DNA of 64,000 nt from Aralia elata (lineage: Eukaryota; Streptophyta; Magnoliopsida; Apiales; Araliaceae): contig CM068384.1 in assembly GCA_034770075.1 (NCBI GenBank), positions 100,626,433 through 100,690,432 on the forward strand, written 5' to 3'. Shown here piece by piece: positions 30,765 through 41,490 of this stretch. Below the pieces are notes generated by a model. The model saw only the letters and a list, made by a program, of their open reading frames with translations, did not search any database and was not told where the DNA came from. The first letter of the stretch is position 1. Each line of letters begins with the position of its first letter. Made by a program: the position numbers and the translations under genes.

Positions 30765-32952
30765 TTAATTTTTAAACTTAACAACAAGAAGAGAAAGAAG
30801 AGGGGGGGGGGGTTCCAACTTTGATAGTGGCTGACGTGAATGTGTGTTTAAATTACGTGTGTTACCTTATGTGCAAGTGTTCATGATACAAAATATAAAA
30901 TTTTAATTTCTACTTTTTATTTTGAAAAAGTAATAATCATATTTTTCAAAATGAAACTGTATAGGCTCATAGTCAAATAAGCCTACTGAGAAATGATTGT
31001 TCATATTCATATGTAAATAAGGCTATCAGTGAGCCTCAAATGGTATTGGGCTTCGGCCATGCTTCATCCACCTTGGTAAAGAGAATAGGTTACTTAGTTT
31101 GGGCCAAAAATTATATTCCCTCGGTTCTAAATATATAAAGAGAACGAGTTAATTTCATATCTTTTTAATTAAAGTTTTATTATTCTCAAAGTTGGTGAAT
31201 TATATCAATTTCGATTAAAAAACTTATCAGATTGGCTTAAAGGTTTGGATAATTTTAAATTGTTATATGTTTGAAATTTTAACAATACCTCAAGACGAGA
31301 TCATTGAAACCCATGATATTTTTAAATAATTTGATACGCAATTATATAATTGTCTTTTCTTAATTGTTATATTTAAAATAGAGATGTATGGATGATCCCA
31401 TGATAAGTCTTGAAATATGAAAAAAATACATTTTTTTTGTTTTTTGACAGACCCTGATAATAATATAAGGGGAAATTCATTCATTCAATTAGAAAAGAGA
31501 ATTACATGATAAAGTTGAGGGGATACTTACTCTATCCAAAATAAAATTTGAATTACAAACTTTTATGACCTAGACAGAAAAAAAATATAGCAATAAGGAA
31601 ATAACCACTGTAGATATGTTGCATCCTGCATAGTGTCTTCAATTAGTATATCTGCAATCACCTATCCATCACTGTAGAGGAAATTGACTCTCTACATAGT
31701 GAGAATCCAAATTCCTATAAAAAGAGAAAAAAGATTCCCACAAGATTGGAGAAAGAACAAGAGATAAAACCTCAAACTAGGAGAAAATAATTTCCCACAA
31801 AAGGAAAAAAAAACTCCACAACGGGAGAAAATACGAACCAAATTAATAAGCGGCTAATGATAACCAAAAGATTTACGGGAGGGTCTCTCCATATGAGAAA
31901 ACAAACCCTCCCCAAGTCAAAGTTTGAACTTTTGAAAGCTAGTGTTTCTGTCTAGAGAGAAAAGAGGAAAATATGTCACAATTAGTCTGAAAAGAGGAAA
32001 ATTCGTCACAATTAGTCTTTGCCCAACAGTTTAAAATAAAATATTTGTCAATCATTTTCTTTGAAATAGCCGTTCAACTAATTTAGAAACACTCATTAAT
32101 TTGAAATAAAAATTACATTAGTTGATTAATATACCCATAAGAAATATTACACATGCATTAAGTAGAAGAACGCATCAACACGCCAATTAATTTTCAAAGG
32201 AATAAACAACAATATATATGTTGCAAGTGAAGGTGCTAGTTCCATTACTATTCTCTTAAAAAATATAATCTTATAAATATTCTTTTTGTTTTACCTGTCT
32301 GTTTTAAAATCTGTCTACTTTTAGTTGTCTGCTTTGAGTTAATCATCTAATTCTTCATGTATTACTTTAGACTAACGTAAACAATGCATGTAATGATATT
32401 TTGAGATTTTCTAATGCAGAAAACAAGCAGAAAATAGAATTAAATAAACTGAAAAGTAAAGTAACAATCAATCACTCACGCACACTAAGATTTATACTTG
32501 GTTTGACCCTTTAGTCCTCTACTCTATGGGCCAACATCTAAGGCTAGGAATTAATTGATACCCAACATGTTTCCTTTAAAATTAATAAAGCAATTACAAT
32601 TATATTAACTCTCTGTACAATAGAATTTGAAAAACTTCCTGAGCACACAGCTCCCTTGAGGAAACCTCCTCCCTTGAGCACCTCTACTCCCTTGAGTACC
32701 ACTACTCCCTTTGACACCTCTGCCCATTGAACTCTACTTGTATAATATTAAAGAAAACTCATTACTTCACTTTGAAGCTCTTTTTACAAGATATGATATT
32801 TAGAATAAAAGGGATTATAATTGAACTCTACAGATATCTAGCAAGAACAATATAAGAACAAGACAATAAGAATTTACTAAAAAAAAATTTCTGAGCATAT
32901 CAATTGTTGTATAGATGATAAAGTTCTTGATTTTACAACATAGCCGTTTATA

Positions 32953-33040
<88 letters not shown>

Positions 33041-33965
33041 TATAGAACAGTTATATCCAACGGTTAGTAAAAAATATAATTGTTGAAGTAAATCAAATTC
33101 TTGAATCAGTTTTGATATCAGTAACAAAAAATAACCACATGGATATGTAATTTTATCAACAAATACGTAAAAATCTTCTCAATTTATGTTAATTTGAAAG
33201 ACATTCATAACAAAAAAAAGTAGGCCATAATTGGGGTTAAATCATTTTTTCCCACTGAACTGAGGTCGAATTTACATTTACATCATTAAAGTCAATGTTT
33301 TTACAGTCGACTTATCAAATTTCAATTTTTTTACAATGTGTTACATTTTCTATTAAATACTTTGACTTTTAACTAAATTACATGATCGAGAGAGTGTGTC
33401 CATGTCATATGTTTATCAACTTGACTTGCCATGTGGAAAAAAGAAAATAAAATAAAAGTTAAATATTTAATGCAAAATACAAACTATTCATCCTCTCCCT
33501 CTCTCTCTCATCCTTATCCCTGCACCTTTACATCTCAACCACACATCAATATTCTTCTTCCCTAGCTTTTCTTTTTTAGTTTCCCCGAATCAAAAATTAT
33601 GTCAAAATCTCAAATATAGGTCAAGTTTAAATTGTTCTTTCAAATATCAATATTAATCGGATTAATGTTTCTTTCTGAATTTATAAATCTGCATAGACAT
33701 ATATTACATAATTGCATCAAGTGCCATTACGAATCTAAGTATGACTTGGCTATAGTACTTGATGCCCTTTTATACAGTAATTAAATTGTGTTTGGAGGCT
33801 GTAATTTGGGATTGGTGATGTTAGGCGGTGAATCGATGGTCACTCAGCATGGTTTGAACGGTTAACTAGTTATAAGTAGTGGGCAATTAATTTTTGATGT
33901 GAGGTGAGTGGTGATGCAATAGTGTGTTGGCAATGGTGTGTTGGGTCAATGGGGAAGAAGACTTC
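30765..33965. other. AT-rich spacer, copy A
   Basis: No gene is supported. It corresponds to copy-B segments 41580-43374 and 47057-48389. A CT-rich stretch at 33488-33600 looks like an old 5' leader, but no ORF follows. A decayed MITE-like end (TATTCCCTCGGTTCTAAAT) is at 31112. Confidence 0.6.
32951..33040. repeat. (TG)n(TA)n microsatellite
   Basis: A TG tract followed by a long TA tract with two interruptions. It is absent from copy B, where flanking sequence joins directly near 47504. Confidence 0.9.
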
Positions 33966-33970
33966 CAGGT

Positions 33971-36542
33971 TATAAGACCCCAACTTTTTATGAACATGAC
34001 TTAAATCTTTCTAAATGTTATTCTAAATAGTACGATGTTGATTTAATAAATGTTATAATTGTGGGTGATATGTGCAAATTATAAATAGTAAACAGTTTGT
34101 CGGGGAATATTCTTTTTATCGAGGAATATTCGTATGACGACACCGAAATAACCAATCATTGATGGACCCCACAACAGAATAATTGTCACATATAAAAAGT
34201 GACAGAAATAACTTTTTTAAAAAAAATTGGTGGCAGAACTTTTACCGTTAACTGTTGAAATACCCGGTAGTAAAAGAACAGTAACATGCGTTATTCCACA
34301 GTAGCACGCGGTACTCCATAGTAGTACACAGTATTCTACAGTAACACACGGTATTACACAATATTTCTGATTATTGATTCAATAATTACTATAGTAATAG
34401 TCACATAGTGTTTCATATTATTAATTCAATAATTGTCACAACAGTTACTGCATAGTATTTCATATTATTGGTTCAATAATTGATATAGTGACAATTGCAT
34501 AGTATTTCATATTATTGACTCAATAATTATCACAGTTATAACTGCACAGTATTACACATTATTAAATCAATAATTGTCATGACACAGTAACTCATATTAT
34601 TGAAATGATATTATTAGTTAGCACTATTGGTAATGTCTAGAAGTTCTGTCGAGGAAAGGGTTATTACTATTTATACAGAAGACCCCCTATTTCCTAGGAA
34701 TGATCTGGTTGCCAGTATTGCGAGTATATGATATATGTGATATTAATACATTTAATACAATAATATAGAAAATGGATATATTAATAATAATAATTTTTGA
34801 TAATGGATCTATTTTTTGATAATAGTTTATCTTTTTAATAATGGAGTTATCTTTTTGATAATGGATTTATTTTTTTTATAATGAATTTATCTTTTTGATA
34901 ATAGATCTATCTTTTTGATAATCAATTTATCTTTTTGATAATGGATTTATCTTTTTGATAATGAATTTATCTTTTTAATAATGGATGAATATTATATGTA
35001 TATATGTATAAAGTGTGGTGGGTTTTTATCTATAAATAGGAGGGGTTAACATGAGGAAATTCATAACTTCCTTGTTTATACTTCCTTCCACTCTCTAAAA
35101 ATTTCTTAGTGCAAGTTCTCTCTAAGTGTGTTAGACTATCTTGAGTATTTGTGAAGATCAGTAAGAGGACTAGTATTATTCTAGTAAGTATTTCTATAAA
35201 AGTTCGTCAAGCACCCACACATCACACGGTGTTTATAATTCTTCCTTTAAAAGAGTTATTTTGAAAAACTTCCTTTGAAAGATTTTATTTTGAAATATTT
35301 TTTTTGAAGTTTATTTTGTGCACTACACAAAATATACTATATAGTCATTTTTGATAATTTCATAATATACAAGTTGGTGTACACCATATGTGATAGTTAC
35401 TAATTAAATTATAAATATATTTAGGTTGATAAACTTCATAGAAAGTAACATTCAGTCACTTGCAAATTGAGGTAAGGAATATTTTTTCTTTCATACTCCT
35501 AAATTTATGGTAAGAAATTATCATTTGTTTTTACAGTGTTATCCTCAAATGGTGAATTTATTTCATCTAATATCTTTTCACCTGAATCTTTCGATTGCAC
35601 TTTACACGTGCTTTATCTAATATATCTTTTTATATGCATCTTCTTATTGCGTTTTACATGTTATAGTTGAATTGTGAACCTTATTTATTCTATTCTTGAA
35701 CTCTAATCGAATTTCTGAGTATCATGTTGACAATTTGTACATTATTGGACTTTGGACAAATTAAATTACAAATCTCTAATATTTATTCTTGATCTTATTA
35801 TTCTTATTATTTATATTCATTCTTTATATCATTGTCATAATCCTTAGACTTAAATTGTGGCAAAAAATTCTCTTTAGCCGGAGTGTAAAGAGTAACCGTT
35901 GATTGGCATGATTATGACCAGAAATTGTGAATTGATATAATCATGACCTTTGGTGTTACAGGCAAAGGCTTGTGGTGAAAGTTCTCTTTGGTCCGTAGTG
36001 AAAAGATGGGTTGTTGATTGACATGATCATGACCATTAGTGTTACAAATAAATATTTTTAGCCCGTAGTGCAAAGATGAACTGTTGATTTGCATGATTAT
36101 GAATAAGAACTGTTGATTGGTGTTACATAGATAAAATATTGATGGTGAACTTTTAAATTGGAAAAGATTGTGGACATTATGATCTATTTTACTCTCCTAA
36201 TTGATTGATTATTCCGCTACAGATGTTGATCTAAAACTTCTTGTCTATTATATTCCATTAGATTTATCATTGTTGAAGGCTAAAGATAATTTATTCTTTA
36301 TTATCTTAGTCATGATATTCCTTACTAGGCTATTTGATCTCACCTTTTTTATTTTTGTTCCATTGTTCTTTTTAGAAAATGAGAGTGTAGTTGGGACTAG
36401 CCAGAGAATGGAGTGATTGTCCAAGATAGTTACTATAGTAGTATTCATCATGTTGTAATTGGTATTATATTATTATAAATTGATTGTTTGTCTTTTGGCG
36501 ACTCAAATTAAGTTGTGTGGACCCAATTCTGGGAGCGTCACA
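33971..36542 (+). mobile_element. Solo LTR (2572 bp) in copy A
   Basis: The sequence runs from TATAAGACCCCAAC to GGGAGCGTCACA and is flanked by CAGGT on both sides (33966-33970 and 36543-36547). No internal retroelement domains are present, so it is a solo LTR left by LTR-LTR recombination; the first bases are probably mutated from TG. Inside are decayed tandem repeats (34270-34620), about ten copies of a 19-20-bp unit around CTTTTTGATAATGGAT (34775-34990), a TATA box at 35031-35040 and a leader-like stretch after it. Length and end pattern suggest a chromovirus of the Tekay/Del type, but this is not proven. Confidence 0.75.
35031..35040 (+). promoter_or_regulatory. TATA box in solo LTR A
   Basis: TATAAATAGG, conserved in copy B as TATAAATAGG at 49404-49413. 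Confidence 0.55.
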
Positions 36543-36547
36543 CAGGT

Positions 36548-37360
36548 AGTAACATTAGAAGATGTGGGCGATAATGGTGGATAACAATTGTGAACATGAT
36601 ATCTTGGGTTTGCAAGTTATTTTTTTTTTAATTTTAATTTTTTGTTTTGTTTTCTTTTTAGTTGGGTTATAATTTTTAGTTTTTTCCTAATGGTGATTAC
36701 TGATTAGGTTACTTATTTTACTTTCTTGTAATTATATATGTTTAATTGTTTATTTTGTTTTAATTTTGTAGTAATACATTAATACTTTATTTATTCTTTT
36801 AGCATATATTTTCCCCCTGTATTTTAACTAGTTTAATTTTAATTTTGACTTTTTTTAAAGTAAACTGTTTGTTTTCTTAATAGATTTCATTAATTTTAAT
36901 ATGTTAAGTATTTTATACATTTATTTTTTAAATTTTTTTATTACAAGTCATTTGTTGCCACACGTGTTTTTGTAATACCCAAGAATTTTGTAAATAATAT
37001 TAATAATGAAAGTGGGTACGTTTTAAAATTATTTGTGCATATATATATATATGTATGTTGCGAACCTCGATAATTCAATTAAAAAATTGAATCAAGTATG
37101 TGACAATTAAGAAATATAGTAATGATGATGATGAGCTTGATTAAGCTTATGTGATATGCCTTGTGTGGCATAATGAGTAAGATAGGTTAATTACTTGTTA
37201 ATTAATTAATTGAGGAAGGATTGATTAATATGATAGACTAATGTGGACACTTAAGTTAGGCCCAATGTGCCATGTTTAAATGTGTTAGAGATTTTGGTCC
37301 AAGTATTAATGTTACTAGTTTTATAATTGAGCCCAATATGGGGAGATAATTGTACGTGAT
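36548..37360. other. AT-rich spacer, copy A, with a possible truncated LTR start
   Basis: No gene is seen. From 36972 the sequence TGTAATACCCAAGAATTTTG resembles the 5' edge of another gypsy LTR, which would be cut by the Athila-2 LTR at 37361. The same is present in copy B from about 51350. Confidence 0.4.
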
Positions 37361-37614
37361 TGACAAGTGCATAATATTCGATAATTTTAATTGCTTTATA
37401 TTTAGTTTTATTATATTTTTTATGTGTATATGAGTTTAATAAGGTATTTATTGATTTCAGGAAGAAATGGAGCTAAAAAGAGAAAAAGAGGAAAAATGGA
37501 TCAAAATGGGTGCACAAGAAGTAAAAGAGAAAACAGACAGAACTTGTGGGCCGCGACGCTGGATGCTGAGCCGCGGCGCTCGCTAGGTGAGCCGCGACGC
37601 ACGAAGACTTCCGC
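37361..37614 (+). repeat. First 254 bp of the Athila-2 LTR, copy A
   Basis: It starts TGACAAGTGCATAAT, as does 51754 in copy B, and ends abruptly at GACTTCCGC where kinase sequence begins. It contains three CpG-rich repeats of GAGCCGCGACGC type. This end is the duplication breakpoint. Confidence 0.85.
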
Positions 37615-37864
37615 AATTGGTGAAGAGGAGAAATCCATTCTAACAGATTGGGTTTGGGATTACTTTCAAGAAGGTAGATTGGTTGATTTAGTAGATCACG
37701 ACAAATAGGCTATATTGAATGAATGGGATAAGCTTGAGAGGTTTGTGATGGTTGGTATTTTGTGTATTCAAGAAGATCCATCTCTAAGGCCAAGCATGGG
37801 GAAGGTTATCCAGTTACTTGACGGAGTTGTTGATGTTACAAAGCCCCCATGTCCATCTCCTTAA
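37615..37864 (+). pseudogene. Receptor-kinase 3' end, copy B
   Basis: The last 83 codons of a kinase, from EEEKSILTDW to PPCPSP-stop, with the C-lobe LRPSM motif. It keeps DYFQEGRL where copy A has a stop, but has its own TAG at 37706-37708. The first ~145 bp differ from copy A at about 18% of positions, while sequence from about 37764 onward is about 98% identical, so this end is a chimera with a paralogous kinase. No upstream kinase sequence exists here; the fragment is joined directly to LTR sequence. Confidence 0.9.
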
Positions 37865-39521
37865 TCCATCTAAGGCCAAGCATGGGGAGTCAATAACAAA
37901 GGAAGATCTTTTTCTTTCCTATTCAAATTAGTACAAGTACTATACAAATTTAATGTTCTACCAATTTTATTACAAGCTTTCTTATCACAATTTCACGTAA
38001 GAAAATATATCTTTAAAAAATTTATGTAGAATAATTCTATTATTACAATTTTATTAAGATATTAAAATATCGAAAAAATCTCTTAACATATCTTCCGATC
38101 TATTATATTAATATCAATCATGAATTTCATTATTAAGTTAATATCCTAACTAAATTAAACTCATTAAAACTTGAAATTTTACCAAATCACATGATTATTT
38201 ATATTAATAATATGTGATTTTTTAAAACATAATAATTGTAAAATTAGTTGAAAAATTATAATAGATTCATTACTAACTAATTGTCATAACTAAATCAAAA
38301 CTTATTAAAACTTGAATTTCTTACTTCTATTCGGATTAGGATTTCAATGAAATTTTGTCACCATAAATACTAATATAGAATTGCACTACAAACTTAAATA
38401 AAATTAAAATAATTATTTTTTCATAATCATAACTAAAAAAATATGCACTCCATTCAAATGTTTAGCAATCTCTTTTATATTAGAAAATTCAGGACTTAGA
38501 AACTTACTTGTCATAATTCAATTTGAGCAAGTTCACCAATCTCTTTTATATTAGAAAATTGAGGATTTAGAAACTTACTTGCCATAGTTTAATTTGAACG
38601 ATTCCTCGAAAGAATATAATTTTCAACCGTATGCTCAAAGGCTTAAATCAAATTTGCTTTATATATTAAAACAAAATCAAGCCGAAACACGTCAAAATGA
38701 AGCCGCAAACACAACCAAATCAGGATATACAACAAAATCACCAAAAAGATGAAGCTCATTTAACCCAACCACAACAAATTCAAATAAATTTTAAATTATC
38801 AAATAATTTTTTTTCCTTCTAATTTAGTTACCTTTTAAGTCCAAAATACAACAAAAATCTTCAAAAAAATTGAAATACATTTAACCCCTACTAACAACAA
38901 ATTCAAAAAACTACAAATTTTAAATTATAAAACAAAAAAAGCCCTAATTTAGTTATTTCTTCGGTCTGAAAAATTAAATCAAAGGATGGAGTTTGATCCG
39001 TTTGGCGTTTGATATGCACAGGGAAAGAAAACAAATTGAGTGAGTGTGAGGTTCTGTAGTTTTTTTGCCCCCTCCAAGTTTTAACCTTTTCATAAATTTG
39101 TCCCTTAAGTTTACTAAATTATATTTTTGCCTCTGCCCCTATACATGAAAAAATAAATAAATTCCAGCATAGATAGCTAGTCTTTATCATATATTTTTAA
39201 AGTTTATAAAATTGCAATAGTTTGAAGGTAGTATAGTATTAGTATCTACAAAGTGTGAGAGAGCACTAGAACTAAACATAGTTTAAGGGAATTGATATCT
39301 GAACAAAAATAATATTATCAAAATAATAAGTATTGATTAAAATATTTATTTTTATTAAAATAATTATAAAAATTTCGTTAAATAATCATTTTTGTTTTAG
39401 TAATAACAATTCCTCGGGAATATTTATTTGTTTCATATGGAAAGAAGTTAGAAGGTGAGTATTTTATTTATTATCATGACTTGTAAAGTTGCATGCACAT
39501 GTTAGGACTTGGAACCCAACA
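37865..39521. other. AT-rich spacer, copy B
   Basis: It matches copy A up to about 38940. The segment 38944-39488 has no counterpart in copy A. No gene is seen. Confidence 0.6.
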
Positions 39522-39529
39522 ATAGGGAC

Positions 39530-39792
39530 ATTTACATTTAGTAGTACATTTTTTGAAATAATTACAATAATGGTGCATAGATAAAATAATTACAAAACTA
39601 ATACACTTTTCCATATTTATTTACATTATTAGTGCAATTAGGATTCCTTAATTTAGGGATAATATCACTTTCTCTCTCCTCCATTCTATCCCTTTAATTT
39701 AGTTTTCATATCAGTTTTTTTTTTTTAAAATACCTATTCTCTCTCTCCCCTCCCTCCCTCCCACCGCCCCACCACCTCTCCCCGCCGCCCGC
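39530..39792 (+). repeat. Left terminal inverted repeat of the Pack-MULE
   Basis: Pairs with the complement of 41215-41478. Its inner end is very rich in C and T. Confidence 0.88.
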
Positions 39793-40140
39793 AGCCCCTC
39801 CGAATTATGCTTTGAATTAAAAACGATGCTTTGAATTATGCTAATTATGTAAGGCGGCTTTATGTTCCAATATGACTCAGTAGGTGCTACGAGGTTAGGC
39901 TTTAGGATATGATATGAGTTAGATATTCTCAACCATTCATCTAATGAAAATATATTTGAACACTTTATATTTTTTTTATTTCTTTTTTTGATGTGAGAGT
40001 ATGGAGGATAAAATACCCATGCCGATCTTCTTCTTCTTCTTCTTAGATCGTCTTCCATCTCCGCCGACAACCACCGCCTCCTCCACCACTTTGGTTACTT
40101 AGGTTTAAATTAATGAGTTGAAATGGATTTGAGTGTGTTT
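39793..40140. other. Pack-MULE internal sequence of unknown origin
   Basis: It includes a CTT run and CTCCGCCGACAACCACCGCC, which resembles the start of a coding region, but no product is recognised. Confidence 0.4.
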
Positions 40141-40580
40141 CAGATTTATGGTTACTAATTGGATTAATTTGGTTTTTGTATAATGTTGAGTTGGTAACCA
40201 TTCATAATATTGGTTACCTTGGTATAAAGGTTTAATTACCTTGGTATGAATGTTTGGTTATCTTGCTATAAATGTTTGGTTACCTTGCTATGAATGTTTC
40301 GTTACCAACTGCAATATGAAAAAATTATGGTTACTAATTAAATTAATTTTGGTTACTGTATAATGTTGAGTTGGTAACCATTCATAATATTGGTTACCTT
40401 GGTATAAAGGTTTAATTACCTTGGTATGAATGTTTGGTTACCAACTGCAATATGAAAAAATTATGATTACTAATTAGATTAATTTTGGTTACTGTATAAT
40501 GTTGAGTTGGTAACCATTCATAATATTGGTTACCTTGGTATAAAAGTTTAATTACCTTAGTATGAATGTTTGGTTACTTC
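40141..40580. repeat. Three tandem repeats in the Pack-MULE
   Basis: Imperfect copies begin near 40147, 40326 and 40462 (about 178, 136 and 119 bp) and share GAGTTGGTAACCATTCATAA. The internal sub-motif TTGGTATGAATGTTTGGTTA is itself repeated. Confidence 0.85.
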
Positions 40581-40671
40581 CCAGGTTAGATCATCTGTTA
40601 CTTTGTGATCTAAACAGCTGATTATGGATAAAGTACTTACAGTTTAGACTTTTCTTTGTTCTTGAATGTAG

Positions 40672-40776
40672 AGTCGGCATCTAGAAGTTCAATTGATCTG
40701 TGATCAGTATGGCAATGTTGCAGCTTTGCATAGCCGTGATTGCAGTGTTCAAAGGCGATACCAAAAGGCAGGCTCA
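40672..40776 (+). pseudogene. Captured acetyl-CoA carboxylase exon fragment
   Basis: About 35 codons, with HLEVQLICDQYGNVAALHS and RDCSVQRR, match the ATP-grasp/biotin-carboxylase region of the large eukaryotic-type (homomeric) acetyl-CoA carboxylase, where this block is nearly invariant. It is preceded by TTTCTTTGTTCTTGAATGTAG, an intact splice acceptor, so genomic DNA with part of an intron was captured. Homology ends after YQKAGS. In the native enzyme this domain carboxylates biotin for malonyl-CoA synthesis. The fragment is too short to work. Confidence 0.85.
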
Positions 40777-40797
40777 TACTTAGGCTATTAATTATAA

Positions 40798-40999
40798 GGG
40801 TTTTCTTAACATGTGCCCTTAGGGCACATGTTAAGCGCTAACATCGAGGCGTTATATTATTTATTTATGTATTGTTATCAGCAATGCACAATTACAAATG
40901 CATCGAAAATAACATTGTTGATCCCAATGCATTTGTATTTGTGCATTGCTGATATCAATACATAAACAAATAATATAATGCCTCGATGTTAACGCACCC
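40798..40999. mobile_element. 202-bp foldback MITE nested in the Pack-MULE
   Basis: It is flanked by the 9-bp duplication TAATTATAA (40789-40797 and 41000-41008). Ends are GGGTTTTCTTAACAT and the complement of GGGTGCGTTAACAT. Inside are a near-perfect 31-bp palindrome (40805-40835; 15-bp arms, centre 40820) and a second hairpin with arms of about 70 bp (40836-40902 and 40926-40995). The 9-bp duplication and GGG ends suggest a Mutator-type superfamily. Confidence 0.85.
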
Positions 41000-41080
41000 T
41001 AATTATAATCTTTATTTCCTTATTGTAACCAAATTTCTTCCTTATCTACCTAGTAGTTATAATCTAGATCTACTTTACAG

Positions 41081-41214
41081 ATCACGACAGTATGGTTTCT
41101 ATATCTACATATTCCCAATTATTGCATGCGAAGAAATTGAAATTCCTTATCACGACAATATGGTTTCTATATCTACATTTTCCCAATTATTGCATGTGAA
41201 GAAATTAAAATTCC
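41081..41214. repeat. Tandem duplication (~66 bp x2) in the Pack-MULE
   Basis: Two copies share ATGGTTTCTATATCTACAT and CCCAATTATTGCATG, each ending AAATTCC. Confidence 0.85.
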
Positions 41215-41478
41215 GCGGGCGGCAGGGAGAGGTGGTGCGGCGGTGGGAGGGAGGGAGGGAAGGGAGAGAGAGAATGAGTATTTTATTTTTTATTTTTTAA
41301 AAACTGATATGGAAACTATATTAAAGGAATAGAATGGAGGAGAGAGAAAGTGATATTATCCCCTAAATTAAGGAATCCTAATTGCACTAATATTTTAAAT
41401 AAATATGGAAAAATGTATTAGTTTTGAAATTATTTTGTAGATGCACTTATCTTGTAATTATTTTCTAAATGTCGTATA
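41215..41478 (-). repeat. Right terminal inverted repeat of the Pack-MULE
   Basis: The complement matches the left arm over about 260 bp with roughly 88-90% identity by eye. Confidence 0.88.
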
Positions 41479-41490
41479 GTATTGTATAGA

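Larger units (their letters stand above)
29031..37614. repeat. Tandem segmental duplication, copy A (8.6 kb)
   Basis: It runs from the last exon of the kinase, through AT-rich spacer, a solo LTR and further spacer, to the first 254 bp of an Athila-type LTR. Copy B starts at the next base (37615) with the kinase tail again. Apart from the first ~150 bp (about 18% different) the copies are about 2-5% diverged by eye. Copy A alone has the Stowaway MITE and a long TG/TA microsatellite. It lacks about 550 bp that copy B keeps after 38940. Confidence 0.92.
39522..41490. mobile_element. Pack-MULE (Mutator-like, non-autonomous, ~2 kb)
   Basis: Inverted arms of about 263 bp (39530-39792 and 41215-41478) share AGTGCAATTAGGATTCCTTA, ATATCACTTTCTCTCTCCTC and a CCCTCCCTCCC tract. 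The insertion is absent from copy A. It is flanked by imperfect direct repeats of about 9-10 bp (GAACCCAACA and GAACCCACAA), the right size for Mutator. Between the arms are host-derived pieces, including an acetyl-CoA carboxylase exon, instead of a transposase. The outermost 30-40 bp of the arms are poorly matched. Confidence 0.85.

Noticed and set aside
31112..31200. Second Stowaway insertion (TATTCCCTCGGTTCTAAAT)
   Set aside because: Only one decayed end is visible, and both duplicates share it; boundaries cannot be set.
32815..33060. ORF rich in Tyr-Ile repeats
   Set aside because: It is a translation of the TG/TA microsatellite.
36201..36416. Hydrophobic 71-codon ORF, also at 50573-50788
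   Set aside because: It lies inside the solo LTR in an AT-rich stretch; no domain, and duplicated only with the segment.
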